A stretch of DNA of 64,000 nucleotides, from assembly GCF_001528665.1 (NCBI RefSeq), contig NZ_BBYJ01000017.1, forward strand, positions 100,828 through 164,827, given 5' to 3'. The notes beneath the pieces are model-generated. The model was not told the DNA's origin and searched no databases. It saw only the letters and a program-made list of their open reading frames with translations. Source of the stretch: Microtetraspora malaysiensis. Its GTDB lineage: Bacteria > Actinomycetota > Actinomycetes > Streptosporangiales > Streptosporangiaceae. Positions 57,683 through 64,000 of the stretch are shown piece after piece. The first letter of the stretch is position 1. Each line of letters starts with the position of its first letter. Both the position numbers and the translations under genes were made by a program.

Positions 57683-58264
57683 TTAGGACGCAAGCTGATC
57701 GGTAGCGGAACGGTTGCCGGCAAGGGTTCGGACGGCGTCAGGACCCCATGTGTACTCGACGACGGGCAGCTCGAATCCTGCGGGGAAGCGCTCCATGAAC
57801 TCTCTGGTGGGATGGCCGCCGAGACGCCGGTAGAAGGTGATCGCGGCGACGTTGTCGCGCAACACCTCCAGATAGACCGTCTTGCCAGGGTGCTGCTCGG
57901 AGGCCCAGCCAAAAGTTTGGTACACGAGTTGGCGGCCGATGCCGGACTGCTTGCGCTCCGGCTGGACGTGCAGGTTGTCGAGCAGGATGCGCCCGTCGGT
58001 GCCGACGGTGAGATAGGCGAACCCCAGGAGGGCGTCGCCGTCGCCGTCGCCGTCGCTGTCGACGGCGACGAGCAAGCAGCGGGCGTGATCCGGTTCTGAG
58101 GCGACGGTGGCGAGCCGGGTGCTCCACATTTCCTTGCGCTCGTCGAGCAGGGAGCCGTTCAAGTAGCTGGCGGGCATGATCCCGGCATAGGCGGTCAGCC
58201 AACTACGAGTGTGGAGCTCTGCGATGCGCTCGGCGTCGTCTTCGGTACCGGATCTGATCTGCAT
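57683..58264 (-). CDS. GNAT family N-acetyltransferase
   Basis: 193 residues from the ATG at 58264. GNAT fold: MQIRSGTEDDAERIAELHTRSW, LLDNLHVQPERKQSGIGRQLVYQTFGWA (acetyl-CoA loop), VYLEVLRDNVAAITFYRRLGGHPTREFMERFP. An internal tract of GTCGCC hexanucleotide repeats near 58036-58065 encodes DSDGDGDGD in a surface loop and may vary in length between strains. It is the last clear chromosomal-type gene before the tRNA-like site. Confidence 0.9.
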   Translation of the reverse strand: MQIRSGTEDDAERIAELHTRSWLTAYAGIMPASYLNGSLLDERKEMWSTRLATVASEPDHARCLLVAVDSDGDGDGDALLGFAYLTVGTDGRILLDNLHVQPERKQSGIGRQLVYQTFGWASEQHPGKTVYLEVLRDNVAAITFYRRLGGHPTREFMERFPAGFELPVVEYTWGPDAVRTLAGNRSATDQLAS

Positions 58265-58382
58265 GGCATAAAGGTTGGCATAGTGGCTGATAGAGCCGCT
58301 AATCGCCGGGATCACGTCCTACGCAGTCGTCGGGGCGACCGTCGGCGACAGGCGGGCGGCGCGCATGGCCGGGTAGATCCCT

Positions 58383-58414
58383 GTTCGAACCGTTCCGCGT
58401 TCGAACCGTTCCGC
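58383..58414. repeat. 16-bp exact tandem repeat
   Basis: GTTCGAACCGTTCCGC occurs twice head to tail (58383-58398 and 58399-58414) in the gene-free stretch near the tRNA-like site. Confidence 0.85.
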
Positions 58415-58560
58415 CGCGCCGGCGGCGACCGCCTGGTCACCGCCAAGGGCGTCGGGCTCGGTAGAAAGGACGGAAACGGTCGCGGCATGAACGGTCGTGC
58501 CGGATCGGACTCGCCCCGGGAAACGCGAGCGACCGGCCGGAAGCCTGCCCAGCTCATTGA

Positions 58561-58610
58561 TGGTTGGGTGCCAGGGATTCGAATCCTGAACCTACGGATT
58601 AAAGGAAGTC
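58561..58610 (-). other. tRNA 3'-half-like sequence, possible attachment site of an integrated element
   Basis: Read on the minus strand, the segment contains TTTAATCCGTAGG (anticodon-stem 3' side and variable loop), a T-arm with loop TTCGAAT and stem CAGGA/CCCTG, then seven bases GCACCCA, one base and CCA, the exact spacing of a tRNA 3' end. No matching 5' half follows upstream, and the universal G53-C61 pair is broken (A instead of G). This is what remains after an element integrates into a tRNA gene, or a decayed tRNA. If it is an attachment site, orientation implies the element extends to the right. Confidence 0.5.
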
Positions 58611-58752
58611 GATTCAAACGAGGCCAAGGGCCCTGGCACTTACTTGAACGTATGTCGATCGGGTGCCGTTGAATCCCCATGACTACCCGCTGATCGCCGT
58701 CCGAATGGGTAATCGGCGGGTACGGTTGGCGTAGACATGTGAAAATCATCGC

Positions 58753-59361
58753 GTGAAGGCGAATTCACTGTTGCCCGCGGCAATTCTCGGCGCGGCCCTG
58801 TTGGTCGTGGTGGTCGCGCTCACGACAGTGACGATCGTGCTCGGCACGTCTCAGCGGCCTGCGAGTGATCAGGCGGCGCCATCCCTGACGCCCGCGCCCA
58901 GTACGGGCCTGGCGCTCTCCCCGGACGGTGCGGGACCGGCCGACGCTCAGCCCGAAGCGCGGGAGGACGCTCTGGAGGAAGAGGAGGATCTCGGTCCACG
59001 TGAGGCCGCGGGAACGGCCTGGCCTCTCAAGATCGGGCAGGCGACGCGTGACGCTCTCGTCGACGCGGCGAGCGCCTCCGGCCCGTCCGGTCAGGCAGCC
59101 CACGTGGCCACCGGCGGCACCATCTACTACGGCATTGTCTACGGCGACACCAAGGCCGCCGACGTGTCTCACGTCATCGCGCTCCTGGACGACGGGATCC
59201 ACCACTGGGCTCGCCGGGGTGGCGCGAAGTGGCAGTACGAAGGCGTCTATGACGCGCGTGTGTGCGTGCCTCCAGTGCCCACTCGCCTGTACATGGCCTG
59301 GGGCCTGGTCTTCAACACCGAGTCGCCGGGCGCGCCTCCCAATACCGCCTGCCCCCGATGA
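58753..59361 (+). CDS. Secreted or membrane-anchored protein, function unknown
   Basis: 202 residues, GTG start. One N-terminal hydrophobic helix (~7-32: LLPAAILGAALLVVVVALTTVTIVLG), a Pro/Ala-rich and acidic stretch (~36-80), then a globular part GTIYYGIVYGDTKAADVSHVIALLDDGIHHWARRGGAKWQYEGVYDARVCVPPVP with two cysteines. Similar small extracytoplasmic proteins occur in actinomycetes, but I cannot name a family. No ribosome site is obvious. Confidence 0.6.
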   Translation: MKANSLLPAAILGAALLVVVVALTTVTIVLGTSQRPASDQAAPSLTPAPSTGLALSPDGAGPADAQPEAREDALEEEEDLGPREAAGTAWPLKIGQATRDALVDAASASGPSGQAAHVATGGTIYYGIVYGDTKAADVSHVIALLDDGIHHWARRGGAKWQYEGVYDARVCVPPVPTRLYMAWGLVFNTESPGAPPNTACPR

Positions 59362-59477
59362 CACCGGCTTCATGAGTTTCGTCCGTTGGGTCGGACCAGT
59401 GAGCTCCCCTCGTCACCCTGTCTATCGCCCCGTCCAATTGCACGGTGATCGCGTCACCCGGCCAGCATGATTGCCAT

Positions 59478-59873
59478 GTGAGCTGGACAAGCAACTGCTG
59501 GTTGGTGGCCATCCGTGACGAGATTCCGGCCGACGAGATCAGGAGATGGTGGAACGTCAAGGAGACCCCGCTGCTTGACGATCTCGTGATGCGGGCACCC
59601 CGCGTCTGGCTTGGGAAGATGAGCGACTCCGGCGAAGAAGCTCTTCCCAGCCCGGCCAGACGGGTCTACGCCCTCCTCTTTCTCAGGGGCACCCTGCCGG
59701 AATACGTCGTTCCCGTCCTCGGCGAGGAGCTGATCATTGAGATCCTGGCGGCGTTCCAACCTCAGGGCGATGACAACCCGACAGATCGCTATGGAGCGTT
59801 AGCCGAGGTCACTGCGTTTCTTGCCGAGCACCAAGGAGCTGGTGTCCTTACCGACGAGGCCTGCGTGCCTTAG
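59478..59873 (+). CDS. Hypothetical protein
   Basis: 131 residues from a GTG at 59478. Acidic, soluble, with readable helices: RDEIPADEIRRWWNVKETPLLDDLVMRAPRVWLGKM, PARRVYALLFLRGTLPEYVVPVLGEELIIEILAAF and YGALAEVTAFLAEHQG. It has a clear codon bias and no frameshift, but no family I recognise. It lies among other orphan genes in the presumed mobile region. Confidence 0.55.
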   Translation: MSWTSNCWLVAIRDEIPADEIRRWWNVKETPLLDDLVMRAPRVWLGKMSDSGEEALPSPARRVYALLFLRGTLPEYVVPVLGEELIIEILAAFQPQGDDNPTDRYGALAEVTAFLAEHQGAGVLTDEACVP

Positions 59874-59939
59874 CGTGCGCGGTGCGCAAGCCTTCGCCGA
59901 CCTGATCACCCCGTGTGCCGTGGACCCGCCCGAAGGGGT

Positions 59940-59954
59940 CGCGCCGGAGGCGCG
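59940..59954. terminator. Short GC-rich hairpin
   Basis: CGCGCC-GGA-GGCGCG lies between the hypothetical gene (+) and the GNAT remnant (-). A possible terminator; the 3-nt loop makes it weak evidence. Confidence 0.4.
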
Positions 59955-59959
59955 GGGTG

Positions 59960-60250
59960 TCAATTGCTGGTATTGGTCCTCCATTCAAGGGCAAGGATGC
60001 TGAACATGGCGGAGTCTCGCCAGCCGTCGCGCAGCTTCATGGTGTGGCGGAGGTGGCCTTCATGCGTCATTCCGAGTTTGTTCAGGATGGCTGCGGAGGC
60101 GGCGTTTCGGGGGTCGCAGGTGGCGTAGATGCGGTGCATCCCGTGTTGGTGGAAGCCGATGTGCAGCAGTTGCCGACCGATGGCGGTGCCCAGGCCATGG
60201 CCCCAGAGGCGGGGGTGGGTGACGTAATCGCCTGCCCGGCGCGTGCGTGG
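59960..60250 (-). pseudogene. N-terminally truncated GNAT acetyltransferase (RimJ/RimL type)
   Basis: Reading the minus strand from about 60250 to the stop at 59960 gives RTRRAGDYVTHPRLWGHGLG (acetyl-CoA loop), IGFHQHGMHRIYATCDPRN, AASAAILNKLGMTHEGHLRHT and MKLRDGWRDSAMFSILALEWR, a clean second half of a RimJ/RimL-like acetyltransferase. No start codon or N-terminal half exists: the frame begins where the HxlR gene ends. It is a remnant whose first half was lost. Confidence 0.75.
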
Positions 60251-60257
60251 CCGGCGG

Positions 60258-60752
60258 TCAGCCCCTGATCGGCAGGGCCGCGCGGGCGACGGCCTGCCGT
60301 TCGGTTTCTTCGCGTTCGGCGGCCTCCTGCTCGGCGGCCGCGCGCCTGTCGTAGGCGGCGCGCGCCGCGGCGATGGCGTTCTGGTGCTCTTCGGTCCAGA
60401 CGACCAGGGCGCGGATGGTGCTGTGCAGGGTCACGCCCATCGGCGTCAGCTCGTAGTCCACCCGCGGCGGGACGGTCGGATGCACCGTCCGGCTCACCAG
60501 CCCGTCGCGCTCCAGGTGCCGCAGCGTGCGGGTCAGCATCCGCTGGCTGACCCCGTCGATCGCGCGGCGTAGCTCGGTGAAGCGCAGGCTCCGCTTGTCG
60601 AGCAGCGCGATCACCAGGAGCGACCACTTGTCGGCGACGCGGTCGAGGATCTGCCGCACCTCGCAGTCCGCGCGCTGGTCCCACTGGAGAACGTCGTCGT
60701 CGATGCCGGTATCCCCGCAGTAACCGAGGGACTCGAAAGTGCCGTCTTCCAT
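60258..60752 (-). CDS. HxlR family transcriptional regulator
   Basis: 164 residues from the ATG at 60752 (GTG at 60758 possible). HxlR winged helix: CEVRQILDRVADKWSLLVIALLDKRSLRFTELRRAIDGVSQRMLTRTLRHLERDGLVSRTVHPTVPPRVDYELTPMGVTLHSTIRALVVWTEEH. A conserved Cys (position ~31) before the HTH could be redox-sensitive. The C-terminal tail is Ala/Glu-rich and helical. Divergent from an MFS exporter gene with a perfect inverted repeat between. Confidence 0.92.
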   Translation of the reverse strand: MEDGTFESLGYCGDTGIDDDVLQWDQRADCEVRQILDRVADKWSLLVIALLDKRSLRFTELRRAIDGVSQRMLTRTLRHLERDGLVSRTVHPTVPPRVDYELTPMGVTLHSTIRALVVWTEEHQNAIAAARAAYDRRAAAEQEAAEREETERQAVARAALPIRG

Positions 60753-60776
60753 GGTCACCGATGGTGCCTGACGATG

Positions 60777-60803
60777 CTGCCAGTTACAAGAGGGAACTGG
60801 CAG
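60777..60803. promoter_or_regulatory. CTGCCAGTT-N9-AACTGGCAG perfect inverted repeat, likely HxlR operator
   Basis: Arms of 9 bp match perfectly (60777-60785 and 60795-60803). It stands between the divergent HxlR and MFS genes. A second perfect repeat, CTCCGGGA-N5-TCCCGGAG (60819-60839), follows it closer to the MFS start and may be another site or an mRNA hairpin. Confidence 0.65.
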
Positions 60804-60858
60804 GCGCTCGGGGAACCACTCCGGGACCGGTTCCCGGAGGAGATGGGGTCAGACTCCG

Positions 60859-62307
60859 ATGTCCAATTCCGTCAGCGGATCCGGCGCCGCCGGCCACCCC
60901 GCCCGCCTGACAGGGCGCGCGTGGGGCGTACTGCTGGTGCTTTGCGGCGCGATCTTCCTGGAGGGGATCGACGTGGCGATGCTGAACGTGGCACTGCCGT
61001 CGATCCGCGCCGACCTGGGCCTGTCCACCGGGATGCTCAGCGGCGTGGTCAGCGCCTACGTGCTCGGCTACGGCGGGTTCATGCTGCTGGGCGGGCGCGC
61101 CGCCGACCTGCTGGGGCACCGGCGGATGTTCGTGCTGTGGCTGGTCGTCTTCCTGGCTTTCTCCGGGCTCGGCGGGTTCGCCACCGAAGGCTGGATGCTG
61201 TTGGCCGCGCGGTTCGTCACAGGGGTCGCGGCCGCGTTCATGGCGCCCGCCGGCTTGGCGCTGGTCACGTCCAACTTCCCCGAGGGGCCCGTGCGTACCA
61301 AGGCGCTCGGCGTGTACGCGGGGACGGCGGCGGGCGGATTCTCGCTCGGCCTGGTCGCCGGCGGCGTACTCACGTCGTTCGGCTGGCGGTGGGTGTTCTT
61401 CGCGCCGGTCATCCTGTCGGCGCTGATCCTGGCGGCGGCGCTGATCCTCGTCCGCGACACCGGTGGCGAGCGGCCCTCGGGCGGCTTCGACCTGGCGGGG
61501 GCGTTCGCCATCACAGGGGCCATGCTGCTGCTGGTGTACGGGGTGGTCCGGTTGGAGCACCCCGGCGACGGCCCCGGCGTGACCGGCGGTGTGTTCGCCG
61601 CGGGGCTGGCACTGCTGGGGTTGTTCGTCGCGGTCGAGCGGCGGTCGTCATCGCCCCTGGTACGGCTGGGCATCCTACGCAGCGCGCCGCTGGTGCGGGT
61701 GAACGTGGGGGCGCTGCTGTTCCTGCTCGCGTTCGCGGGCTTCCAGTTCCTGGCCACCCTGTACCTCCAGGAGCTGCGCGGCTGGAACACGATGCAGACC
61801 GGCCTGGCCATGCTGGTGATCGGGATCGACACGGTGCTCGCGCCCACGCTGACGCCGCGTCTGGTGAACCGCTTCGGCAACACCCGGGTGCTGTTCGGCG
61901 GCGTCGTCGTCGCGGCGGTCGGGTACGCGCTGTTCCTGCCCGTCGGGATGGACTGGACCTACGCCGCCATGCTTCCGGCGCTGCTCCTGCTCGGCCTGGC
62001 CTTCTCGCTGGCGTACGGCCCGCTGACCATGGCCGCGACCGAGGGCGTCGACGAGGACGAGCACGGCCTGGCAGGCGGCCTGCTCTACACGGCCATGCAG
62101 TTCGGCACGGCGCTTGGACTGTCGGCCGTCACCGCCGTCAGCGTCGCCGCCGGGTCGGGGCTGGACGCGCTGCGGACCGCGCTGGTCGTCCCGGTGGCGG
62201 CGGTGGTGCTCGGCGCGGTCGTCATCGCGTTCGGCCTCCGCACCCCCCGTGCGGCCTCGGGACCGGCTCAGGGCGCCCTGGCCGAGTCGGCCGCGAGCAC
62301 CGTCTGA
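60859..62307 (+). CDS. MFS transporter, DHA2 (14-helix) drug exporter type
   Basis: 482 residues, 14 predicted membrane helices. Motifs: LLVLCGAIFLEGIDVAMLNVALPSIRADLGLS (helix 1), GGRAADLLGHRRMFVLWL (motif A), ARFVTGVAAAFMAPAGLALVTSNFPEG and GFSLGLVAGGVLTSFGWRWVFF (motif C region). This is the EmrB/QacA-type drug:H+ antiporter. Divergent from HxlR with an operator-like repeat, so it is probably induced by its substrate. Confidence 0.93.
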   Translation: MSNSVSGSGAAGHPARLTGRAWGVLLVLCGAIFLEGIDVAMLNVALPSIRADLGLSTGMLSGVVSAYVLGYGGFMLLGGRAADLLGHRRMFVLWLVVFLAFSGLGGFATEGWMLLAARFVTGVAAAFMAPAGLALVTSNFPEGPVRTKALGVYAGTAAGGFSLGLVAGGVLTSFGWRWVFFAPVILSALILAAALILVRDTGGERPSGGFDLAGAFAITGAMLLLVYGVVRLEHPGDGPGVTGGVFAAGLALLGLFVAVERRSSSPLVRLGILRSAPLVRVNVGALLFLLAFAGFQFLATLYLQELRGWNTMQTGLAMLVIGIDTVLAPTLTPRLVNRFGNTRVLFGGVVVAAVGYALFLPVGMDWTYAAMLPALLLLGLAFSLAYGPLTMAATEGVDEDEHGLAGGLLYTAMQFGTALGLSAVTAVSVAAGSGLDALRTALVVPVAAVVLGAVVIAFGLRTPRAASGPAQGALAESAASTV

Positions 62308-62335
62308 GCAGAGCCCGTTCAGGAAGGAGAGAGCG

Positions 62336-62824
62336 TTGGCCACGCACGTGACCTCGTTCACCGAGATCAAGAACCAGTTCGACACCTACATCGGCGACAT
62401 CGTGTACGCGACCATGACCACCGTCGACAAGAAGGGACGGCCCCGCGCACGAGTACTGATCCCGGTCTGGGAGACGCTTGAGGGCGGCCCGCTCGGCTGG
62501 CTCGCCACGTACAGGACACCGGTCAAGGCCGCCCACCTGGCGGGCAACCCGCACACCACGTTCTCCTACTGGACGCCGCGGCAGAACGCGGTGAGCATCG
62601 ACGCCGTCGCCACCTGGGTCGACGACCCGGAGACCAAGCGCCATGTGTGGGAGCTCTACCGGCGTACGAGCCCGAAGGGGGCCGGGTACGACCTGGGCAA
62701 CTTCTGGCGCGGCGGGCCCGGCGACCCAGAGTTGCACCTCCTACGACTGGAGCCGTGGCGCGTCCAGGTGATCAGGGGCGCCGACCTGCGCAGCAGAATC
62801 TGGTACGCCGCAGGAAAACGCTGA
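62336..62824 (+). CDS. Pyridoxamine 5'-phosphate oxidase-like family protein
   Basis: 162 residues from a TTG at 62336 (AAGGAG 8 nt before). Split beta-barrel FMN-type protein: FTEIKNQFDTYIGDIVYATMTTVDKKGRPRARVLIPVWETLEGGPLGWLATYRTPVKAAHLAGNPHTTFSYWTPRQNAVSIDAVATWVDDPETKRHVWELYR. Such proteins are usually general-stress flavin or F420 binders rather than true PNPO. Likely co-transcribed with the MFS gene, 28 nt upstream. Confidence 0.88.
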   Translation: MATHVTSFTEIKNQFDTYIGDIVYATMTTVDKKGRPRARVLIPVWETLEGGPLGWLATYRTPVKAAHLAGNPHTTFSYWTPRQNAVSIDAVATWVDDPETKRHVWELYRRTSPKGAGYDLGNFWRGGPGDPELHLLRLEPWRVQVIRGADLRSRIWYAAGKR

Positions 62825-63099
62825 CGAACTCCCTGACAGCGGGCACGCCGGCACCGCCTCCTGTGTCGGCCACTTGGGAGCCTCCTTCGGGACCCACTTG
62901 GACGCCCGGCAGGCCAGTGGAGGGAAAACCCTCGGTCACCAAGGAGATTTACCGCTGCGCGCCGTCGTCATCGCCCTTGAAGGGTTCGGTGTTCGTGGCG
63001 TAAGAAAAACATCGGGTTCGACGGCCGAGCGGGGTGTCCCGCCCTGCCCGGACGGGCGTTCGGCCGGAACCGGCCGCGACAGGGGAAAAGGAGGGACTG

Positions 63100-64000
63100 A
63101 TGGCGGGCAAGCGCAAGACGAATCCGGCGGGATCGTCGAACCCGCTGCGCGGCGACGTGCTGCGCGTGCTCGGAGTGCTGAAGGTGGCCACGGTCGACCA
63201 GATTCAGCGGATCGCGCTGCCCCACCTGACCTACCGGCACACCGACAAGAAGACGCCGTCCGAGCGGAAGGCAGCCCGCACCGCCTCGCATCTGGGGGCG
63301 CTCGCCGACCTGCGCAAACACGGCCTGACTGAGAACGGCGGCCGCACCAAGGATGGAGACGTCCTGCGGAACCTGGCCGCCAAGGGTCTGGAGGCCGCCT
63401 CCTACGAGCTGGTACGGCCGATAGGGGAGATGGACGGCACCGCTTGCGGCGCGGGCAGCAGCGGGGCCTCCCACCCCATGGCTGTGAACGAGACCGTCAT
63501 CGCGATGCTGCGCCCGAAGCCGGACCTGGCCCTCCTTGCGGATGAGCCGGCCGACGCCCGCGCGGCCGCTCAGGCTGCCGTCGACGCGCCGGACGGGATC
63601 GGCACCATCGCCTCGTACGCCACCGGGGTCCCACTGCCGACCGCCGGGACCTGGACCACGCCGGGCCGGGGCAGTGCCCAGGCCGACATCGTGCTCACCG
63701 CACCCGAGGCCGGGGTGCCGCTGCTGTTCATCGAGGTCGACAACTGCCACGAGACCGCGCAGGAGATCGCCGCGAAGATCGACAAGTACATGCGGTTCTT
63801 CCAGCGGAAGGTCAAGGACACCGACGGCACCGAGCGGCCGATGTGGCGCACCCGCTGGCCCGCATCCGAAGGTCGGTACGGCGATGTGCCGCACCCGCCT
63901 GTGCTGCTGGTGTTCAACAGGGTCGGCGCCCGCAACCCGGACAACACCGTTCGGCAGCTGGCCGAACTCACCCGTCGGCACTGGGAGGGACAACCGAAGC
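63100..64000 (+). CDS. Replication-relaxation family protein (3' end beyond window)
   Basis: Open from the ATG at 63100 (AAAAGGAGGG, 5 nt upstream) to the last base, 300 codons without a stop. It begins MAGKRKTNPAGSSNPLRGDV, then LRVLGVLKVATVDQIQRIAL (winged-helix start), RTASHLGALADLRKHGL, and later GSAQADIVLTAPEAGVPLLF, then IEVDNCHETAQEIAAKIDKY and MRFFQRK, the signature of replication-relaxation (Replic_Relax) proteins. These occur on actinomycete plasmids and integrative elements and help start replication or transfer. The strong ribosome site and lack of stops show a live gene; a mobile context for the right end follows. Confidence 0.85.
   Translation, partial: MAGKRKTNPAGSSNPLRGDVLRVLGVLKVATVDQIQRIALPHLTYRHTDKKTPSERKAARTASHLGALADLRKHGLTENGGRTKDGDVLRNLAAKGLEAASYELVRPIGEMDGTACGAGSSGASHPMAVNETVIAMLRPKPDLALLADEPADARAAAQAAVDAPDGIGTIASYATGVPLPTAGTWTTPGRGSAQADIVLTAPEAGVPLLFIEVDNCHETAQEIAAKIDKYMRFFQRKVKDTDGTERPMWRTRWPASEGRYGDVPHPPVLLVFNRVGARNPDNTVRQLAELTRRHWEGQPK

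Larger units (their letters stand above)
58265..58752. other. Gene-free interval with repeats and a tRNA-like sequence
   Basis: About 490 bp with no supported gene. It holds a 16-bp exact tandem repeat (58383-58414), a tRNA 3'-half-like sequence (58561-58610), a 9-bp inverted repeat pair (58568-58576 with 58631-58639) and an imperfect hairpin (58684-58694 with 58712-58722). The repeat density suggests an integration or recombination zone. Confidence 0.6.

Noticed and set aside
58561-58639. Complete tRNA gene
   Set aside because: Only the 3' half is readable; no D-arm or pairing 5' acceptor strand exists in the expected 76 bases, and the conserved G53-C61 pair is broken.
62968-63993. Long minus-strand open frame of 341 codons at the right end
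   Set aside because: It is the antisense shadow of the Replic_Relax gene, which has a strong ribosome site and recognisable domain; the minus frame has repetitive Arg/Gly content and no family.
1-64000. CRISPR arrays, rRNA genes, insertion sequences
   Set aside because: I saw no regularly spaced repeats, no rRNA-like sequence and no transposase or terminal inverted repeats by reading.

Overview
The window is high-GC DNA (about 70% by eye) with GTG/TTG starts, many overlapping stop/start junctions, ECF sigma factors, a SARP regulator and a replication-relaxation protein. This points to a filamentous actinomycete; a Streptosporangiales-type organism (Nonomuraea/Streptosporangium-like) is my inference, since no rRNA or marker gene is present. 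Most of the window is accessory chromosome made of one-component regulators, each paired with a small oxidoreductase, hydrolase or transporter, often divergently, with visible inverted or direct repeats between them.

Layout. 0-7 kb: tail of a secreted carbohydrate-binding protein, a CU044_5270-like protein, a winged-helix regulator divergent from an erythromycin-esterase-like enzyme, a three-gene serine hydrolase operon, and an ECF sigma factor translationally coupled to a membrane protein with an MltG (lytic transglycosylase) domain. 7-15 kb: P1-family peptidase, TetR/quinone oxidoreductase pair with two operator-like palindromes, large M28 membrane peptidase, DedA protein and a two-component system. 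15-26 kb: large SARP-NB-ARC-TPR regulator divergent from an AhpD-like protein and an ABM protein, PEP mutase-like protein, DCC and HTTM genes that overlap tail to tail, a UPF0104-type membrane protein, SDR, RibD-like reductase, and a sigma factor fused to a zinc ribbon and a SnoaL domain.

26-40 kb: lipoproteins, LysR/quinone oxidoreductase pair with a perfect palindrome, UbiE-like methyltransferase between two paralogous small membrane proteins, a 4-nt-overlap operon headed by a fumarylacetoacetase/metallo-beta-lactamase fusion, and a cluster of MarR, SnoaL, ECF41 sigma and SDR genes. The SDR gene has an excellent ECF41-type promoter almost on top of its start codon. 40-57 kb: TetR/ABC exporter, DJ-1/PfpI protein, SDR/MmyB-type regulator, TetR/Ohr pair, a decayed flavoprotein, TetR/FAD monooxygenase, a class A penicillin-binding protein, a second two-component system, two bacterial PH-domain proteins and a DUF2332 protein.

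57-64 kb: a GNAT acetyltransferase, then about 490 bp without a gene that holds a tRNA 3'-half-like sequence. Beyond it lie orphan genes, a truncated GNAT, an HxlR/MFS pair, a flavin/PLP-type oxidase family protein, and an open reading frame for a replication-relaxation protein that runs off the right end. I infer that the right end may be part of an integrated mobile element starting near 58.6 kb, but the integrase and second attachment site would lie outside the window.
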